A stretch of DNA of 64,000 bases, from assembly GCF_009604405.1 (NCBI RefSeq), contig NZ_WEGK01000011.1, positions 1 to 64,000 on the forward strand. Reading direction: 5' to 3'. Origin of the DNA: Nocardia macrotermitis. Its GTDB lineage: Bacteria > Actinomycetota > Actinomycetes > Mycobacteriales > Mycobacteriaceae. Under the pieces are notes generated by a model. That model was not told the origin of the DNA. It searched no databases and saw nothing but the letters and a program-made list of their open reading frames with translations. This document shows positions 1 to 7,558 of the stretch, in pieces (the first letter of the stretch is position 1; the number at the start of each line of letters is the position of its first letter). The translations under genes and the position numbers were made by a program.

Positions 1-55
1 GCCCGTGGAGCCCGGCGGCCAACCCGCCGACCGGGCCACCCAAGATTGCCCGAAA

Positions 56-71
56 GCCGCTGATCAGCGGC
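56..71. repeat. 16-bp perfect palindrome
   Basis: GCCGCTGATCAGCGGC is its own reverse complement. It lies 24 bp before a second, GC-rich hairpin at 96-116. No gene is visible on either side within the first 130 bp, so the pair may be the terminator of a gene that ends before the window, or an intergenic dyad. Confidence 0.4.
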
Positions 72-95
72 AAACAACCAATCCGAACCCGATCA

Positions 96-116
96 CGCCG
101 GGCCGCAGGCCCGGCG
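96..116. terminator. GC-rich hairpin, 9-bp stem and 3-nt loop
   Basis: CGCCGGGCC, loop GCA, then GGCCCGGCG form a perfect 9-bp stem. There is no T-run after it, so it would be an actinobacterial-type terminator at most. It could equally be a structural intergenic repeat. Confidence 0.35.
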
Positions 117-131
117 CAAGATCCAGGCTAG

Positions 132-395
132 GGGGCGGCCGTCCACACGGTCAAGCGCTCCAAATATTCAGCGTGGCACGGTAGAACGGTACGCAAGCAC
201 CTCCGGTGCGAGTGGATACGGTAATCGACGTCCTCGTCAGGGGCGGCCGTCCACATGGTCAGGCGCTCCAAATATTCAGCGCGGCAGGGTAGAACGGTAC
301 GTAAGCCCCTCCGGTGCGAGTGGATGCGGTAATCGGCCTCCTCGCTCGGGGGGCGGCCGTCCACATGGTCAGGCGCTCCAATCATTCAGCGCGGC
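132..395. repeat. 108-110 bp tandem repeat, about 2.4 copies
   Basis: Copies begin with GGGGCGGCCGTCCACA at about 132, 240 and 350, giving periods of 108 and 110 bp. Each full copy contains GCGCTCCAAATATTCAGCG, then GGTAGAACGGTACG, then the small hairpin CACCTCCGGTG. The third copy breaks off near 395, and a degenerate piece (ATTCAGCGCTGCAAC) follows. The minus strand is open across two copies with a repeating 36-residue peptide, but the 110-bp period would break that frame, so I do not call it coding. The size and layout resemble mycobacterial MIRU-type minisatellites. That likeness is structural only. Confidence 0.75.
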
Positions 396-853
396 AACTC
401 ATTCAGCGCTGCAACACCGTCAACCCTAATGAGTTGCAGCGGGTCCATGCGGTCGACGGATCGGGCAGACTCGCTACCGGTAGCGGTCGGCGGGTGAGCA
501 CTTGATCGGCCACGGACTTCGAGTCCTGTTCTGAGATGGTGCTCCCGTCGGTTCGCCGGGAAGAAAGGGGCGCTGATGGGGTGTCGTGCCCGCCGCTGGC
601 CGGTGTGAGCGCTGATTCATTAGGTCGCCGACACTCTCGGAGGTTTATGCCTAAGTCGGCGATCCGAGGTTCTGAACTGCGATGATGCGCGTGCGGCAGG
701 GCTTTTGCATAACCCTCTCAGGATGAAAAAGGCTCAGTGTGAGAGGAGGTGTGCGGCGGTCTTCATCGCCCGAGGCGCGATTTCTCGATGACCGTGATCG
801 AGGTTGGTGGATGCGCGGCGGATCGTGCCCGCGGATCAGCCGCACTTCGGGAT
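396..853. other. Non-coding stretch, no gene recognised
   Basis: About 460 bp without a convincing reading frame. Short open frames on both strands are arginine- and serine-rich, as expected of out-of-frame high-GC DNA. I see no RNA gene, clear promoter or terminator. Confidence 0.4.
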
Positions 854-1048
854 ATGAGAACTGTTGTCGTGAATAGATACTCGCATCCGGCCATCGTGCT
901 CGACGTTGCTCCCATTGGATCGGGACGTGATGAAGCCGGCCTTCTCATCGTCCGGCAGGATGGTGAACTGCCCGTGCTGACCGGTGAATTCCGATGGGCG
1001 CGTGGAGGTTACAGGGTTCGGGTACGATTGCCCGCATCGGTTCCGTGA
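854..1048 (+). CDS. Small hypothetical protein upstream of the DUF4913 gene
   Basis: A 64-residue frame starting MRTVVVNRYSHP, with a plausible beta-rich core (LLIVRQDGELPVL). It ends 33 bp before the DUF4913-repeat gene on the same strand, so the two could be co-transcribed. The ribosome binding site is weak (GGGAT just upstream). An in-frame ATG at 788 and a GTG at 749 are alternative starts, but the extra residues look non-coding. I do not recognise the family. The call rests on position and plausible composition only. Confidence 0.33.
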   Translation: MRTVVVNRYSHPAIVLDVAPIGSGRDEAGLLIVRQDGELPVLTGEFRWARGGYRVRVRLPASVP

Positions 1049-1081
1049 TGGTCGCGGTGCGGGGCAGGGGAGGTGGTGCCG

Positions 1082-2218
1082 ATGGGCGAACGGTCGACTC
1101 CGAGCGTCTACGGCAACGTCGTCGAGTTCGTGCAGAATTATCTGAACTACGTCTATGCGCGACAGGTACAAGATCGCAGTGACACCGTGTGGTGCCCGCA
1201 ATGGTGGACACATCCTGAGGCGGTTGTGCGTCTCGACAGTCTGTGGCGGTCTTGGGAGTATTTTCGATCAGTTGGTCGGCCGGGCCTGAGTACGTGGTTT
1301 CTCGATTACGCAGACCCGCAGATGTATCGGTTGTTCGACCCACGTGGAACTTTCGGATATTGCAGTGTTCAGGGCGGGCATCGGAATTTTCTGGAGCAGT
1401 TACCCACGCAGCCTTCCGAGTCGTCATCGGTGAATTCCGCCGGATTCGCACATCCGGCGCGGGTCTACCCGGAAAATCCTCGCTTCGCTGATGTGGGCGA
1501 GTTCGTCGAGGAATATCTCAGGTTCGTCTACCAGCGTCAGGTCAGCGATCCGAATGGAATGGCATGGTGTCCCCAATGGTGGAAGCATGCCGAGGCGGTT
1601 CTGCGGCTGGACGCCGTGTGGCGGTCCTGGGAACGTCTCAGACTCGACCCCGGACCGGGTCTGACCCTGTGGTTCCTGGATCACGCCGACCCGCAGATGC
1701 GGCGGATTTTCGACCACCGCGGCCCGTTCCGGTATTGCAGTGTTCGGCATGGGCACCGAGATACGCTCGAACCGCTGCCCGTGCTGTCCGCGCCGACCGG
1801 CATATCCGATACCGCTGCCGAAGATATCGCATCGGACAACGTCACACAGTTCGAAAATGTCGTCCGGTTCGTCGAAGATTTCCTGAGTTCGATGTACCGG
1901 CGTCAGGTCACCGATCTGAACGACACCGCATGGTGCCCGGAATGGTGGCGGCATGCCGAAGCCGTCGTCCGCCTGGATGCACTGTGGCGCGCCTGGGAAG
2001 ATCTCGGACGCGACGGCACGACAGGTCCGAGCATCTGGTTTCGCAATCACGCCGACCCACATATGACCGAACTGCTCGACCATCGCGGCCCTTTCGGATC
2101 CTGTAGCGCCCGCAACGGGCACCGAGATTCGATCGGCCCCCTCCCGCTGCTATCGCCCCCTGCCGACCTGTTCGCTACCCCGAAGCCCCCCGACGATGGC
2201 CGTGTAGACCTACATTGA
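1082..2218 (+). CDS. Protein made of three tandem DUF4913 domains
   Basis: The 378-residue protein is three copies of one domain of about 125 residues. Each copy carries WCPxWWxHxEAVxRLD, then LWRxWE, then W(F/R)xxxADPxM and a closing GxFxxCSxxxGHR. These are hallmarks I associate with DUF4913, an uncharacterised actinobacterial family usually present as a single copy. Linkers between copies are 20-30 residues and rich in Ser, Pro and Glu. No signal peptide or membrane segment is visible. The invariant Trp-Cys and Cys-Ser pairs could be structural or metal-binding. The ATG at 1082 is chosen because AGGGGAGG lies about 8 bp upstream; the in-frame GTGs at 1073 and 1076 overlap that site. Function is unknown. 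Confidence 0.82.
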   Translation: MGERSTPSVYGNVVEFVQNYLNYVYARQVQDRSDTVWCPQWWTHPEAVVRLDSLWRSWEYFRSVGRPGLSTWFLDYADPQMYRLFDPRGTFGYCSVQGGHRNFLEQLPTQPSESSSVNSAGFAHPARVYPENPRFADVGEFVEEYLRFVYQRQVSDPNGMAWCPQWWKHAEAVLRLDAVWRSWERLRLDPGPGLTLWFLDHADPQMRRIFDHRGPFRYCSVRHGHRDTLEPLPVLSAPTGISDTAAEDIASDNVTQFENVVRFVEDFLSSMYRRQVTDLNDTAWCPEWWRHAEAVVRLDALWRAWEDLGRDGTTGPSIWFRNHADPHMTELLDHRGPFGSCSARNGHRDSIGPLPLLSPPADLFATPKPPDDGRVDLH

Positions 2219-2220
2219 AT

Positions 2221-2249
2221 TTGCAAAAAATTACTCGCTGTGGTATGAT
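2221..2249 (+). promoter_or_regulatory. Near-consensus sigma-70-type promoter for the dienelactone hydrolase gene
   Basis: TTGCAA (2221-2226) is followed after exactly 17 bp by TATGAT (2244-2249), with an extended -10 TGg just before it. Initiation near 2256 would leave a leader of about 22 nt before the ATG at 2279. Promoters this close to consensus are rare in high-GC actinomycete DNA, and the AT-rich patch stands out here. AGTTTAGGCTA inside the leader resembles half of a DtxR/IdeR box, but the other half is absent. Confidence 0.65.
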
Positions 2250-2278
2250 GCGCGAAATCTAGTTTAGGCTAGGTTGTC

Positions 2279-3037
2279 ATGGCGATCATCTGTAATGCAC
2301 ATACCTATCGCGATGGGAAAACCGACCTTACTGGCGTTCTCTACCGTGATTTCGCATCCGGCCCCAGTCCTGCGATTCTTCTGATCCATGGTGGTGCTGG
2401 CCTCGACGAACACGCGCGCGACCAGGCACAGCGTTGGGCCAGACTCGGATACACCGTCTTTGCCTGCGATATGTACGGCGACGGCATCGTGGGTGACAGA
2501 GAGCGCGTGATGAAAACTGTCACGACCTTGAGCGACGACGCCGCGATGCTCGTCCGGCGTGCCGAAACCGCTATGTCTCTGCTGACAGATATCACCGGCC
2601 ATGATCGGATCGCTGTCGTCGGATATTGCTTCGGCGGCATGGCCGCACTTCAGCTGGCGCGATCTGGCAGTTCGGTCCGCGCCGCGGTCAGCATCCATGG
2701 AAGCCTCAGGACCCAGAACCCCGCCGCGCCAGGGGCAGTCCGGGCGAGGATCTTGGTCTGCCATGGTGCCACCGACCCGCACGTGCCGCTGGCCGACCTC
2801 ACCGCATTCGCCGACGAAATGGATCGCGCCCGGGCCGACTGGCAATTCAATATCTACGGCGACGCAGCACACGGATTCACCCACAAGCATGCGACGCCCG
2901 GTGGGATACCCGGCGTCGCCTACAACGAATCTGCCGACCGTCGGTCGTTCGAGGACGCCCAACGAATCCTCGACACTGTGTTCAGGCCTGATGCGGGGTC
3001 CGAGACGTCGTTTCCGGCTCCACGTCGGACCGAATAG
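2279..3037 (+). CDS. Dienelactone hydrolase family protein
   Basis: A 252-residue cytosolic alpha/beta hydrolase. The triad expected of dienelactone hydrolases is visible: nucleophile Cys117 in VGYCFGG, Asp166 in HGATDPHVP and His198 in AAHGFTH. An early LLIHGGAG oxyanion-hole strand is also present. Family members cleave dienelactone in chlorocatechol breakdown, but many actinobacterial homologues have unknown ester or lactone substrates. Length matches the family. It sits between unrelated genes with its own promoter, so it is probably monocistronic. The leader has only a weak Shine-Dalgarno (AGGCTAGG), so translation may be near-leaderless. Confidence 0.88.
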   Translation: MAIICNAHTYRDGKTDLTGVLYRDFASGPSPAILLIHGGAGLDEHARDQAQRWARLGYTVFACDMYGDGIVGDRERVMKTVTTLSDDAAMLVRRAETAMSLLTDITGHDRIAVVGYCFGGMAALQLARSGSSVRAAVSIHGSLRTQNPAAPGAVRARILVCHGATDPHVPLADLTAFADEMDRARADWQFNIYGDAAHGFTHKHATPGGIPGVAYNESADRRSFEDAQRILDTVFRPDAGSETSFPAPRRTE

Positions 3038-3285
3038 CATTCACCTGCAATCACATTCGCCGACCTGGTCCCACCGAAACCAGCAGGAAAGAACCCGTTG
3101 GCAGCGCGCCCGTCGACCATGGCCGAGAAAGCTTCGGGCCGACACTCAGGGCCATGGTCCGGGCGGGGTTGTCGATCGGTCGCGGTGAGTTGCTGAGCGG
3201 TGTCTCGGTTTGTGGTGGGAGTTGTGGGCCGAGGCGTGGCGGCTCGGTACAGTCGGCGTGACCGATCCATCGGAAGGAGTCCGGT

Positions 3286-4545
3286 ATGGCGGCGTTGCCG
3301 TGGGACCGTAGTCCCGGGCTGCGGGAGCAGCTTGCTGATTTCTATCGTGACCTGCACGAACATCCGGAGTTGTCGTTGCAGGAGTTTCGGACGGCGGAGC
3401 GGGTGGCCGCGGCGATCGGGCCGCTGGGGTTCGAGGTGACGACCGGGGTCGGGGGCACCGGGGTGGTCGGGGTGTTGCGGAACGGGGAGGGGCCGGTGGT
3501 GTTGCTGCGGGCCGATTTCGACGCGTTGCCGGTCGAGGAGAAGACCGGGTTGCCGTATGCGAGTTCGGTTCGGGCGCAGGATCATTCGGGTGTCGAGGTG
3601 CCGGTGATGCATGCCTGTGGGCACGATATGCATGCCGCGTGTCTGGTCGGTGCGGCTACGCTGCTGGCGAATTCGACCGAGGAGTGGGCCGGGACCGTGG
3701 TGGCGGTGTTCCAACCGGCCGAGGAGTTGGCCTGCGGTGCGCGAAATATGGTGGCGGACGGGCTGTTCGAGCGATTTCCGCGACCGGATATCGTGCTCGC
3801 CCAGCATGTCGGGCCGCTGCCCGCCGGGATGATCGGTTATCGCGGCGGCCCGGTCATGTCGGGTATGGACGCGGTGCAGGTCACGTTGCACGGCCGCGGC
3901 GGGCACGGTTCCCGGCCCGAGGCCGCGATCGATACGGTCCTGATGGCCGCGAACGTGGTGACCAGATTGCAGGGCATCGTCGCGCGCGAGGTGCCGCCCG
4001 CCGACACCGCCGTGGTGACGGTCGGCCGCCTGCAAGCCGGAACCAAGGACAACATCATCCCGGACACCGCCGAACTCGGCATCACCATCCGCACCTACGA
4101 CGAGAAGGTCCGGGACCTGGTCCGCGCCGCTATCGAACGTATCGCCCGCGCCGAAGCCGCGGCGTCGGGCGCCGAACGCGAACCGGAATTCGACTGGAAT
4201 CTCAGCGCACCCATCCTCGTCAACGACCCGGCCGCCACCGACACCACCGTCGCCGCCTTCACCGAACACTTCGGCGTCCAGCGGCTACTGCCCATGCCCC
4301 AGGTGAACGCGAGCGAGGACGCGGGCGTCTTCGGCGCGTCGGCGGGCGTCCCGAGCGTCTATTGGTTCTGGGGCGGAATAGATTTCGCGAATCTGGACCT
4401 GAGCGAGGTGGTCGAGGGCGGGGGTATCGATAAGGTGCCCGCCAACCATTCGCCCGAGTTCGCCCCCGAGATCGAGCCCACCTTGAGCACGGGCGTGGAG
4501 GCGATGGTCGTCGCGGCCCGCACCTGGCTGGGCCGGACCACCTGA
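3286..4545 (+). CDS. M20 family metallo-amidohydrolase
   Basis: A 419-residue soluble enzyme of the M20 peptidase/amidohydrolase family, of the type that hydrolyses N-acyl amino acids, hippurate or indole-acetyl conjugates. Metal ligands are in HACGHDMHA (residues 109-117) and the general-base glutamate is in FQPAEE (Glu146-Glu147). GRGGHGSRPE marks the dimerisation/lid domain insertion, and the C-terminal metal histidine is probably that of VPANHSPEF. Start ATG is preceded by GGAAGGAG at good spacing. It stands alone on the plus strand, and no adjacent gene suggests a substrate. The 250 bp upstream contain no gene I can support. Confidence 0.9.
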   Translation: MAALPWDRSPGLREQLADFYRDLHEHPELSLQEFRTAERVAAAIGPLGFEVTTGVGGTGVVGVLRNGEGPVVLLRADFDALPVEEKTGLPYASSVRAQDHSGVEVPVMHACGHDMHAACLVGAATLLANSTEEWAGTVVAVFQPAEELACGARNMVADGLFERFPRPDIVLAQHVGPLPAGMIGYRGGPVMSGMDAVQVTLHGRGGHGSRPEAAIDTVLMAANVVTRLQGIVAREVPPADTAVVTVGRLQAGTKDNIIPDTAELGITIRTYDEKVRDLVRAAIERIARAEAAASGAEREPEFDWNLSAPILVNDPAATDTTVAAFTEHFGVQRLLPMPQVNASEDAGVFGASAGVPSVYWFWGGIDFANLDLSEVVEGGGIDKVPANHSPEFAPEIEPTLSTGVEAMVVAARTWLGRTT

Positions 4546-4560
4546 CCGTACGAGGGTGGC

Positions 4561-4800
4561 TACCGCCGTGCCGCGGTGGTGACGGCGAATCCGGCGATCC
4601 ATTCCGGAATCGCTTCGTAGAAGCGGTATTCCAACTCGTAGCTCCCTCCGGCGGCGAGGGCGGCATAGGCGGCGATCCAGGTGCGCACCTCGTGCGCCGA
4701 ACCGCCGCCCATCCACTCGACGGTCCAGTTGTCGACAGCCTCGATCGAGCTCGCTGTGTCCGGGATCCCTTGCCCGCGTGTGCATCTGATACGGCAGCGC
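4561..4800 (-). pseudogene. Possible gene remnant, 3' end only
   Basis: Directly after the stop of the DUF1348 gene, and in the same frame, the minus strand stays open for 66 codons ending ...FAVTTAARR. The sequence around DNWTVEWMGGGSAHEV and YELEYRFYEAIPEW has the look of real protein. There is no usable start codon before the internal Met of VEWMGGG. It may be the tail of a decayed gene or a separate short frame. I do not recognise the family. Confidence 0.25.
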
Positions 4801-5261
4801 TAGCGGATGGGAATCTCCACGCCGTGCTCCTCGACGGGCCGCGGACCGTGAATCCGTCGCTCGCCCTCGGTGATCGCGAGATCGTTGATGCTCGCCTCCC
4901 GTCGCGCCATCAGCCCCTGCTCGGTGAATTCCCACAGCTCGTTGCCGTAACTGCGCCACCACTGGCCGTCCCGATCGTGCCACTCGTACTGGAAGCGCAC
5001 GGCGATCCGGTTCTCGCGGAAGCCCCACAGGCTCTTGCGCAGTGCGTAGTCGAGTTCGCGCTCCCACTTGGCGGTCAGGAAGTCCACGATCTCGGCGCGA
5101 CCCCGCACGAACACGTCCCGGTTCCGCCAGATCGAGTCGGGGGTGTACGCGAGCGCGACCCGCTGCGGATCGCGGGTGTTCCAGGCGTCCTCCGCGGCCT
5201 GGACCTTCTGCGCTGCGGTCTCCGGTGTGAAAGGCGGAAAGGGCGGGCGAGATTCGGACAC
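4800..5261 (-). CDS. DUF1348 (NTF2-like) protein
   Basis: A 153-residue cytosolic protein with the SnoaL/NTF2-like fold signature of DUF1348: RPPFPPFTPETAAQKV, AEDAWNTRDP, YEWHDRDGQWWRSYGNE, then WEF and ASINDL. Family members are small alpha-beta barrels without an assigned reaction. GTG at 5261 is chosen because AGGAG lies five bases upstream, and homologues as I know them begin at this point; the longer ATG frame to 5339 would run through both operators. It is divergent from a TetR gene, a common pairing for this family, so that TetR probably represses it. Confidence 0.85.
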   Translation of the reverse strand: MSESRPPFPPFTPETAAQKVQAAEDAWNTRDPQRVALAYTPDSIWRNRDVFVRGRAEIVDFLTAKWERELDYALRKSLWGFRENRIAVRFQYEWHDRDGQWWRSYGNELWEFTEQGLMARREASINDLAITEGERRIHGPRPVEEHGVEIPIR

Positions 5262-5281
5262 TGCGACTCCTCTCGACGCGG

Positions 5282-5297
5282 GAGAACGATCGTTCTC
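5282..5297. promoter_or_regulatory. TetR operator 1, perfect 16-bp palindrome
   Basis: GAGAACGATCGTTCTC is perfectly symmetric and sits between the divergent DUF1348 and TetR genes. A second, slightly imperfect copy lies 34 bp downstream centre to centre. Placement and size are typical of TetR-family operators controlling both their own gene and the neighbour. Confidence 0.75.
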
Positions 5298-5315
5298 AAC
5301 GTGTGCGTTATCGTA

Positions 5316-5331
5316 GGGAACGACCGTTCTC
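5316..5331. promoter_or_regulatory. TetR operator 2, imperfect copy
   Basis: GGGAACGACCGTTCTC matches operator 1 at 14 of 16 positions and keeps the GAACG/CGTTC core. It ends 22 bp before the TetR start codon and would overlap its promoter or leader. Confidence 0.68.
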
Positions 5332-5353
5332 GATGTCAAAGGGAGTGACCGAC

Positions 5354-5923
5354 ATGCCCGCCCCGCTCACCGCCGAGCAGAAGGCCGACGACCGCGAGCT
5401 GCTGCTGGCGGCGGCCGAATCGCTGATCTACGCCAGCGGTGTGCAGGCGGTCGGGATGGATCGGATTCGCGAGGCGTCGGGCCTGTCGCTGAAACGGATC
5501 TACTCGATGTTCCGGACCAAGGAGGACATCGTCGTCGCCGTACTGCGGCAGCGGGACACGCGCTGGCGAGCCGACCTGGCCGCCTTCGTCGCGCGCTTCG
5601 ACGACCCCACTCAGCGGATTCTCGCGGTCTTCGACTGGCTTCGAAACTGGTTCGCGGGCAATGGTTTCCGGGGCTGCGCGTGGATCAACATCCACGGCGA
5701 ACTGGGTGCCTCCGCCCCTGCCGTACTCGCCGAGGTTCGGGCGCACAAGGCGGCATTCCGCGCGCAGATCACCGCGTTGACCGAATCCGAGCGGCCCGAG
5801 GTCGCCGATGCGATCTACCTGCTGGCCGAGGGCGCGATCGTCACGGCGGGCATCAACGGGACCCCGGAGATCGCGGATGTGGCGCGCCGCGCGGCCGAAC
5901 GCCTCCTTCGGACGGGGAAGTGA
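5354..5923 (+). CDS. TetR family transcriptional regulator
   Basis: A 189-residue one-component repressor. The N-terminal helix-turn-helix reads VGMDRIREASGLSLKRIYSM, followed by FRTKEDIV, the usual end of the TetR DNA-binding domain. The C-terminal half (FRGCAWINIHGELGASAP) matches the ligand-binding domains of TetR proteins whose targets are small detoxification or NTF2-like genes. ATG at 5354 is preferred, with AAAGGGAGTG upstream; an in-frame ATG at 5333 would begin beside operator 2. Autoregulation and repression of the divergent DUF1348 gene through the two operators are inferred from layout. Its stop lies 1 bp from that of the convergent AveC-like gene. Confidence 0.9.
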   Translation: MPAPLTAEQKADDRELLLAAAESLIYASGVQAVGMDRIREASGLSLKRIYSMFRTKEDIVVAVLRQRDTRWRADLAAFVARFDDPTQRILAVFDWLRNWFAGNGFRGCAWINIHGELGASAPAVLAEVRAHKAAFRAQITALTESERPEVADAIYLLAEGAIVTAGINGTPEIADVARRAAERLLRTGK

Positions 5924-5924
5924 G

Positions 5925-7466
5925 TCACCGACTCGGCGCGAAGGGCACGGTCGTGGGGAGGTGCGCCCCGTCGGGCAGGACCAGATGCCCGTCGGTGGTG
6001 ATATGGCCGGAGCGTTTGGTGGGCATCGGCAGCACCGGGTTGGGGCACGGCGCATCGGTACCGTCGCCGCAGATACCCCCGTTGAGGTACGAACGCTTCT
6101 GAACATCCGCGGGCCACGGATCGGCATGCATGGCGACCCACTGCGCGGGCAGGTTGTAGCAGAAGAAGAAACACGCGCTCACCGCCGCGAAAATCGCCAG
6201 CGCACGGGTGATCTCGACCTTGGCCACACTGCCGCGAACATGTTCGAGCCCGCGCTCGGCGATGGTCCGCCCGCGCTCGTCGGTGAAATAACGCAGACAG
6301 CACAGCGCGGTCAGAACCCCGCCCCACATCAGCCCCTCGTAAACGGGCCACTGGTAATAGGTTCCGGCATTGATCGATACGGACCGGATCGCCCCGGGAT
6401 ACACGTAGAAACCGATCGGCAGGAAGACCAGTCCCTCCAGAATGAAATCGATGACGAAATTGAAGCCGAAGATGAGGCCGATCAACCGGAGGTTGCTGAC
6501 TCCGGGCCAGCGCGCCTTGATTTTTCGCATCACCCAGCAGCCGAGAATCAGGAACAGCAGATTGCCGAACGAGTAGCCCGGCACGTTCGTCAGCAGCGGT
6601 TCCACCACCTGATGACCCGGCACCTCCGGCGACACCCACCCCGGAATATCCGACGACCACGACCCGCGATTGGGCATCCAGGTGTTGTACGTGCACCAGG
6701 TGTTCAGATAATTGAGCAGCGGATCCTGGAAGAACATCAGCCCCGTGGAAACCATGATGATGCCATCGAGCGACGGCCGCCGATCCCGCCGCCACGGCCG
6801 AATGATGAACCACCAGAGCGCAATCGGCAGCCCGATCCAGGCAATTGCCGCATTGGCGACGAGCGGAATCTTCATATACAACGGCGGGTCGTCCGGCCCC
6901 GAGGGCACCCGCGCGAAATACGGCCCGGTGATCCACCGAATCCAGACGTACAGCTGGAGTACGAGAAGCGCGCCGCCGATGACAGCCCACACCGTGACCG
7001 GTTTGACAGCGGTCCGGCTGGCTTGGTGACCCTCGGCTGTCCTATCCGCCCTGTCCGGCCCGACCGCCGTTCGGCCGGACTCGTCGCCCTCTGCGATGGC
7101 AGCTACCGCGACTGGTTTGGCTGCCGCATTCGCTGTGACCGGCTCGGCTGCCGTTGGGTGGGTGTCGCTGCTCTCGGCTGCCGCATCCACCGTATCTGGC
7201 GTGACGGCTGCCCGGCTCGACTCGGCGCCCTGGGCCATGGCATCTACCGTGACCGGTTCGGCTGCCGTTGGGTGGGTGTCGCTGCTCTCGGCTGCCGCAT
7301 CCACCGTATCTGGCGTGACGGCTGCCCGGCTCGACTCGGCGCCCTGGGCCATGGCATCTACCGTGACCGGTTCGGCTGCCGTGTCCGGCGCGACCGCTGC
7401 CGGGATCGACTTGTGGGCCGCGGCATTGGTGCTCGGGGTCGGAACCTGCTTCGACAGCTCACTCAT
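5925..7466 (-). CDS. AveC-like (spirocyclase family) membrane protein with repeated N-terminal tail
   Basis: A 513-residue protein, last gene of the 5.9-16 kb operon. Residues 1 to about 150 are an Ala/Thr/Ser/Glu-rich, probably disordered tail with two perfect 38-residue repeats and a partial third. From there about seven hydrophobic helices follow (AVIGGALLVLQLYVW, IAWIGLPIALWWFII, LIGLIFGFNFVIDFI, TRALAIFAAVSACFFF). Motifs such as FFQDPLLNYLNTWCTYNTWM and WPVYEGLMWG fit the AveC family. AveC itself is a spirocyclase in avermectin biosynthesis; most homologues in Nocardia and mycobacteria are uncharacterised. The long repetitive tail is not normal for the family. Start ATG has AGGAG eight bases upstream. 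Confidence 0.78.
   Translation of the reverse strand: MSELSKQVPTPSTNAAAHKSIPAAVAPDTAAEPVTVDAMAQGAESSRAAVTPDTVDAAAESSDTHPTAAEPVTVDAMAQGAESSRAAVTPDTVDAAAESSDTHPTAAEPVTANAAAKPVAVAAIAEGDESGRTAVGPDRADRTAEGHQASRTAVKPVTVWAVIGGALLVLQLYVWIRWITGPYFARVPSGPDDPPLYMKIPLVANAAIAWIGLPIALWWFIIRPWRRDRRPSLDGIIMVSTGLMFFQDPLLNYLNTWCTYNTWMPNRGSWSSDIPGWVSPEVPGHQVVEPLLTNVPGYSFGNLLFLILGCWVMRKIKARWPGVSNLRLIGLIFGFNFVIDFILEGLVFLPIGFYVYPGAIRSVSINAGTYYQWPVYEGLMWGGVLTALCCLRYFTDERGRTIAERGLEHVRGSVAKVEITRALAIFAAVSACFFFCYNLPAQWVAMHADPWPADVQKRSYLNGGICGDGTDAPCPNPVLPMPTKRSGHITTDGHLVLPDGAHLPTTVPFAPSR
7152..7379. repeat. 114-bp perfect tandem duplication inside the AveC-like gene
   Basis: Two adjacent 114-bp units (7266-7379 and 7152-7265) encode the same 38 residues beginning AAEPVTVDAMAQGAESSRAA. 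A degenerate third unit follows towards the membrane domain. The unit is a multiple of three, so copy number can change without a frameshift. Apparent identity of the two copies points to recent duplication. Confidence 0.85.
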
Positions 7467-7558
7467 TGCGCTGTCTCCTTCCGGACTGACGAACGGACCA
7501 CCGTGTACTCGGGAACGAATTCGGCGGCGTAGGTGGGTGTTTCGGCTGCGGGCTCGGG

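Noticed and set aside
128..385. Minus-strand 85-codon frame across the tandem repeat as a repeat protein
   Set aside because: The frame holds across one 108-bp period, but the next period is 110 bp and would break it, and no ribosome site is visible. It is probably a by-product of the repeat.
132..395. CRISPR array
   Set aside because: The whole 108-110 bp unit is repeated, without alternating short repeats and unique spacers, and no cas gene is present.
2920..4269. A 449-codon minus-strand frame over the M20 amidohydrolase
   Set aside because: The plus strand has an intact M20 enzyme with all metal ligands. The minus frame has no motif.
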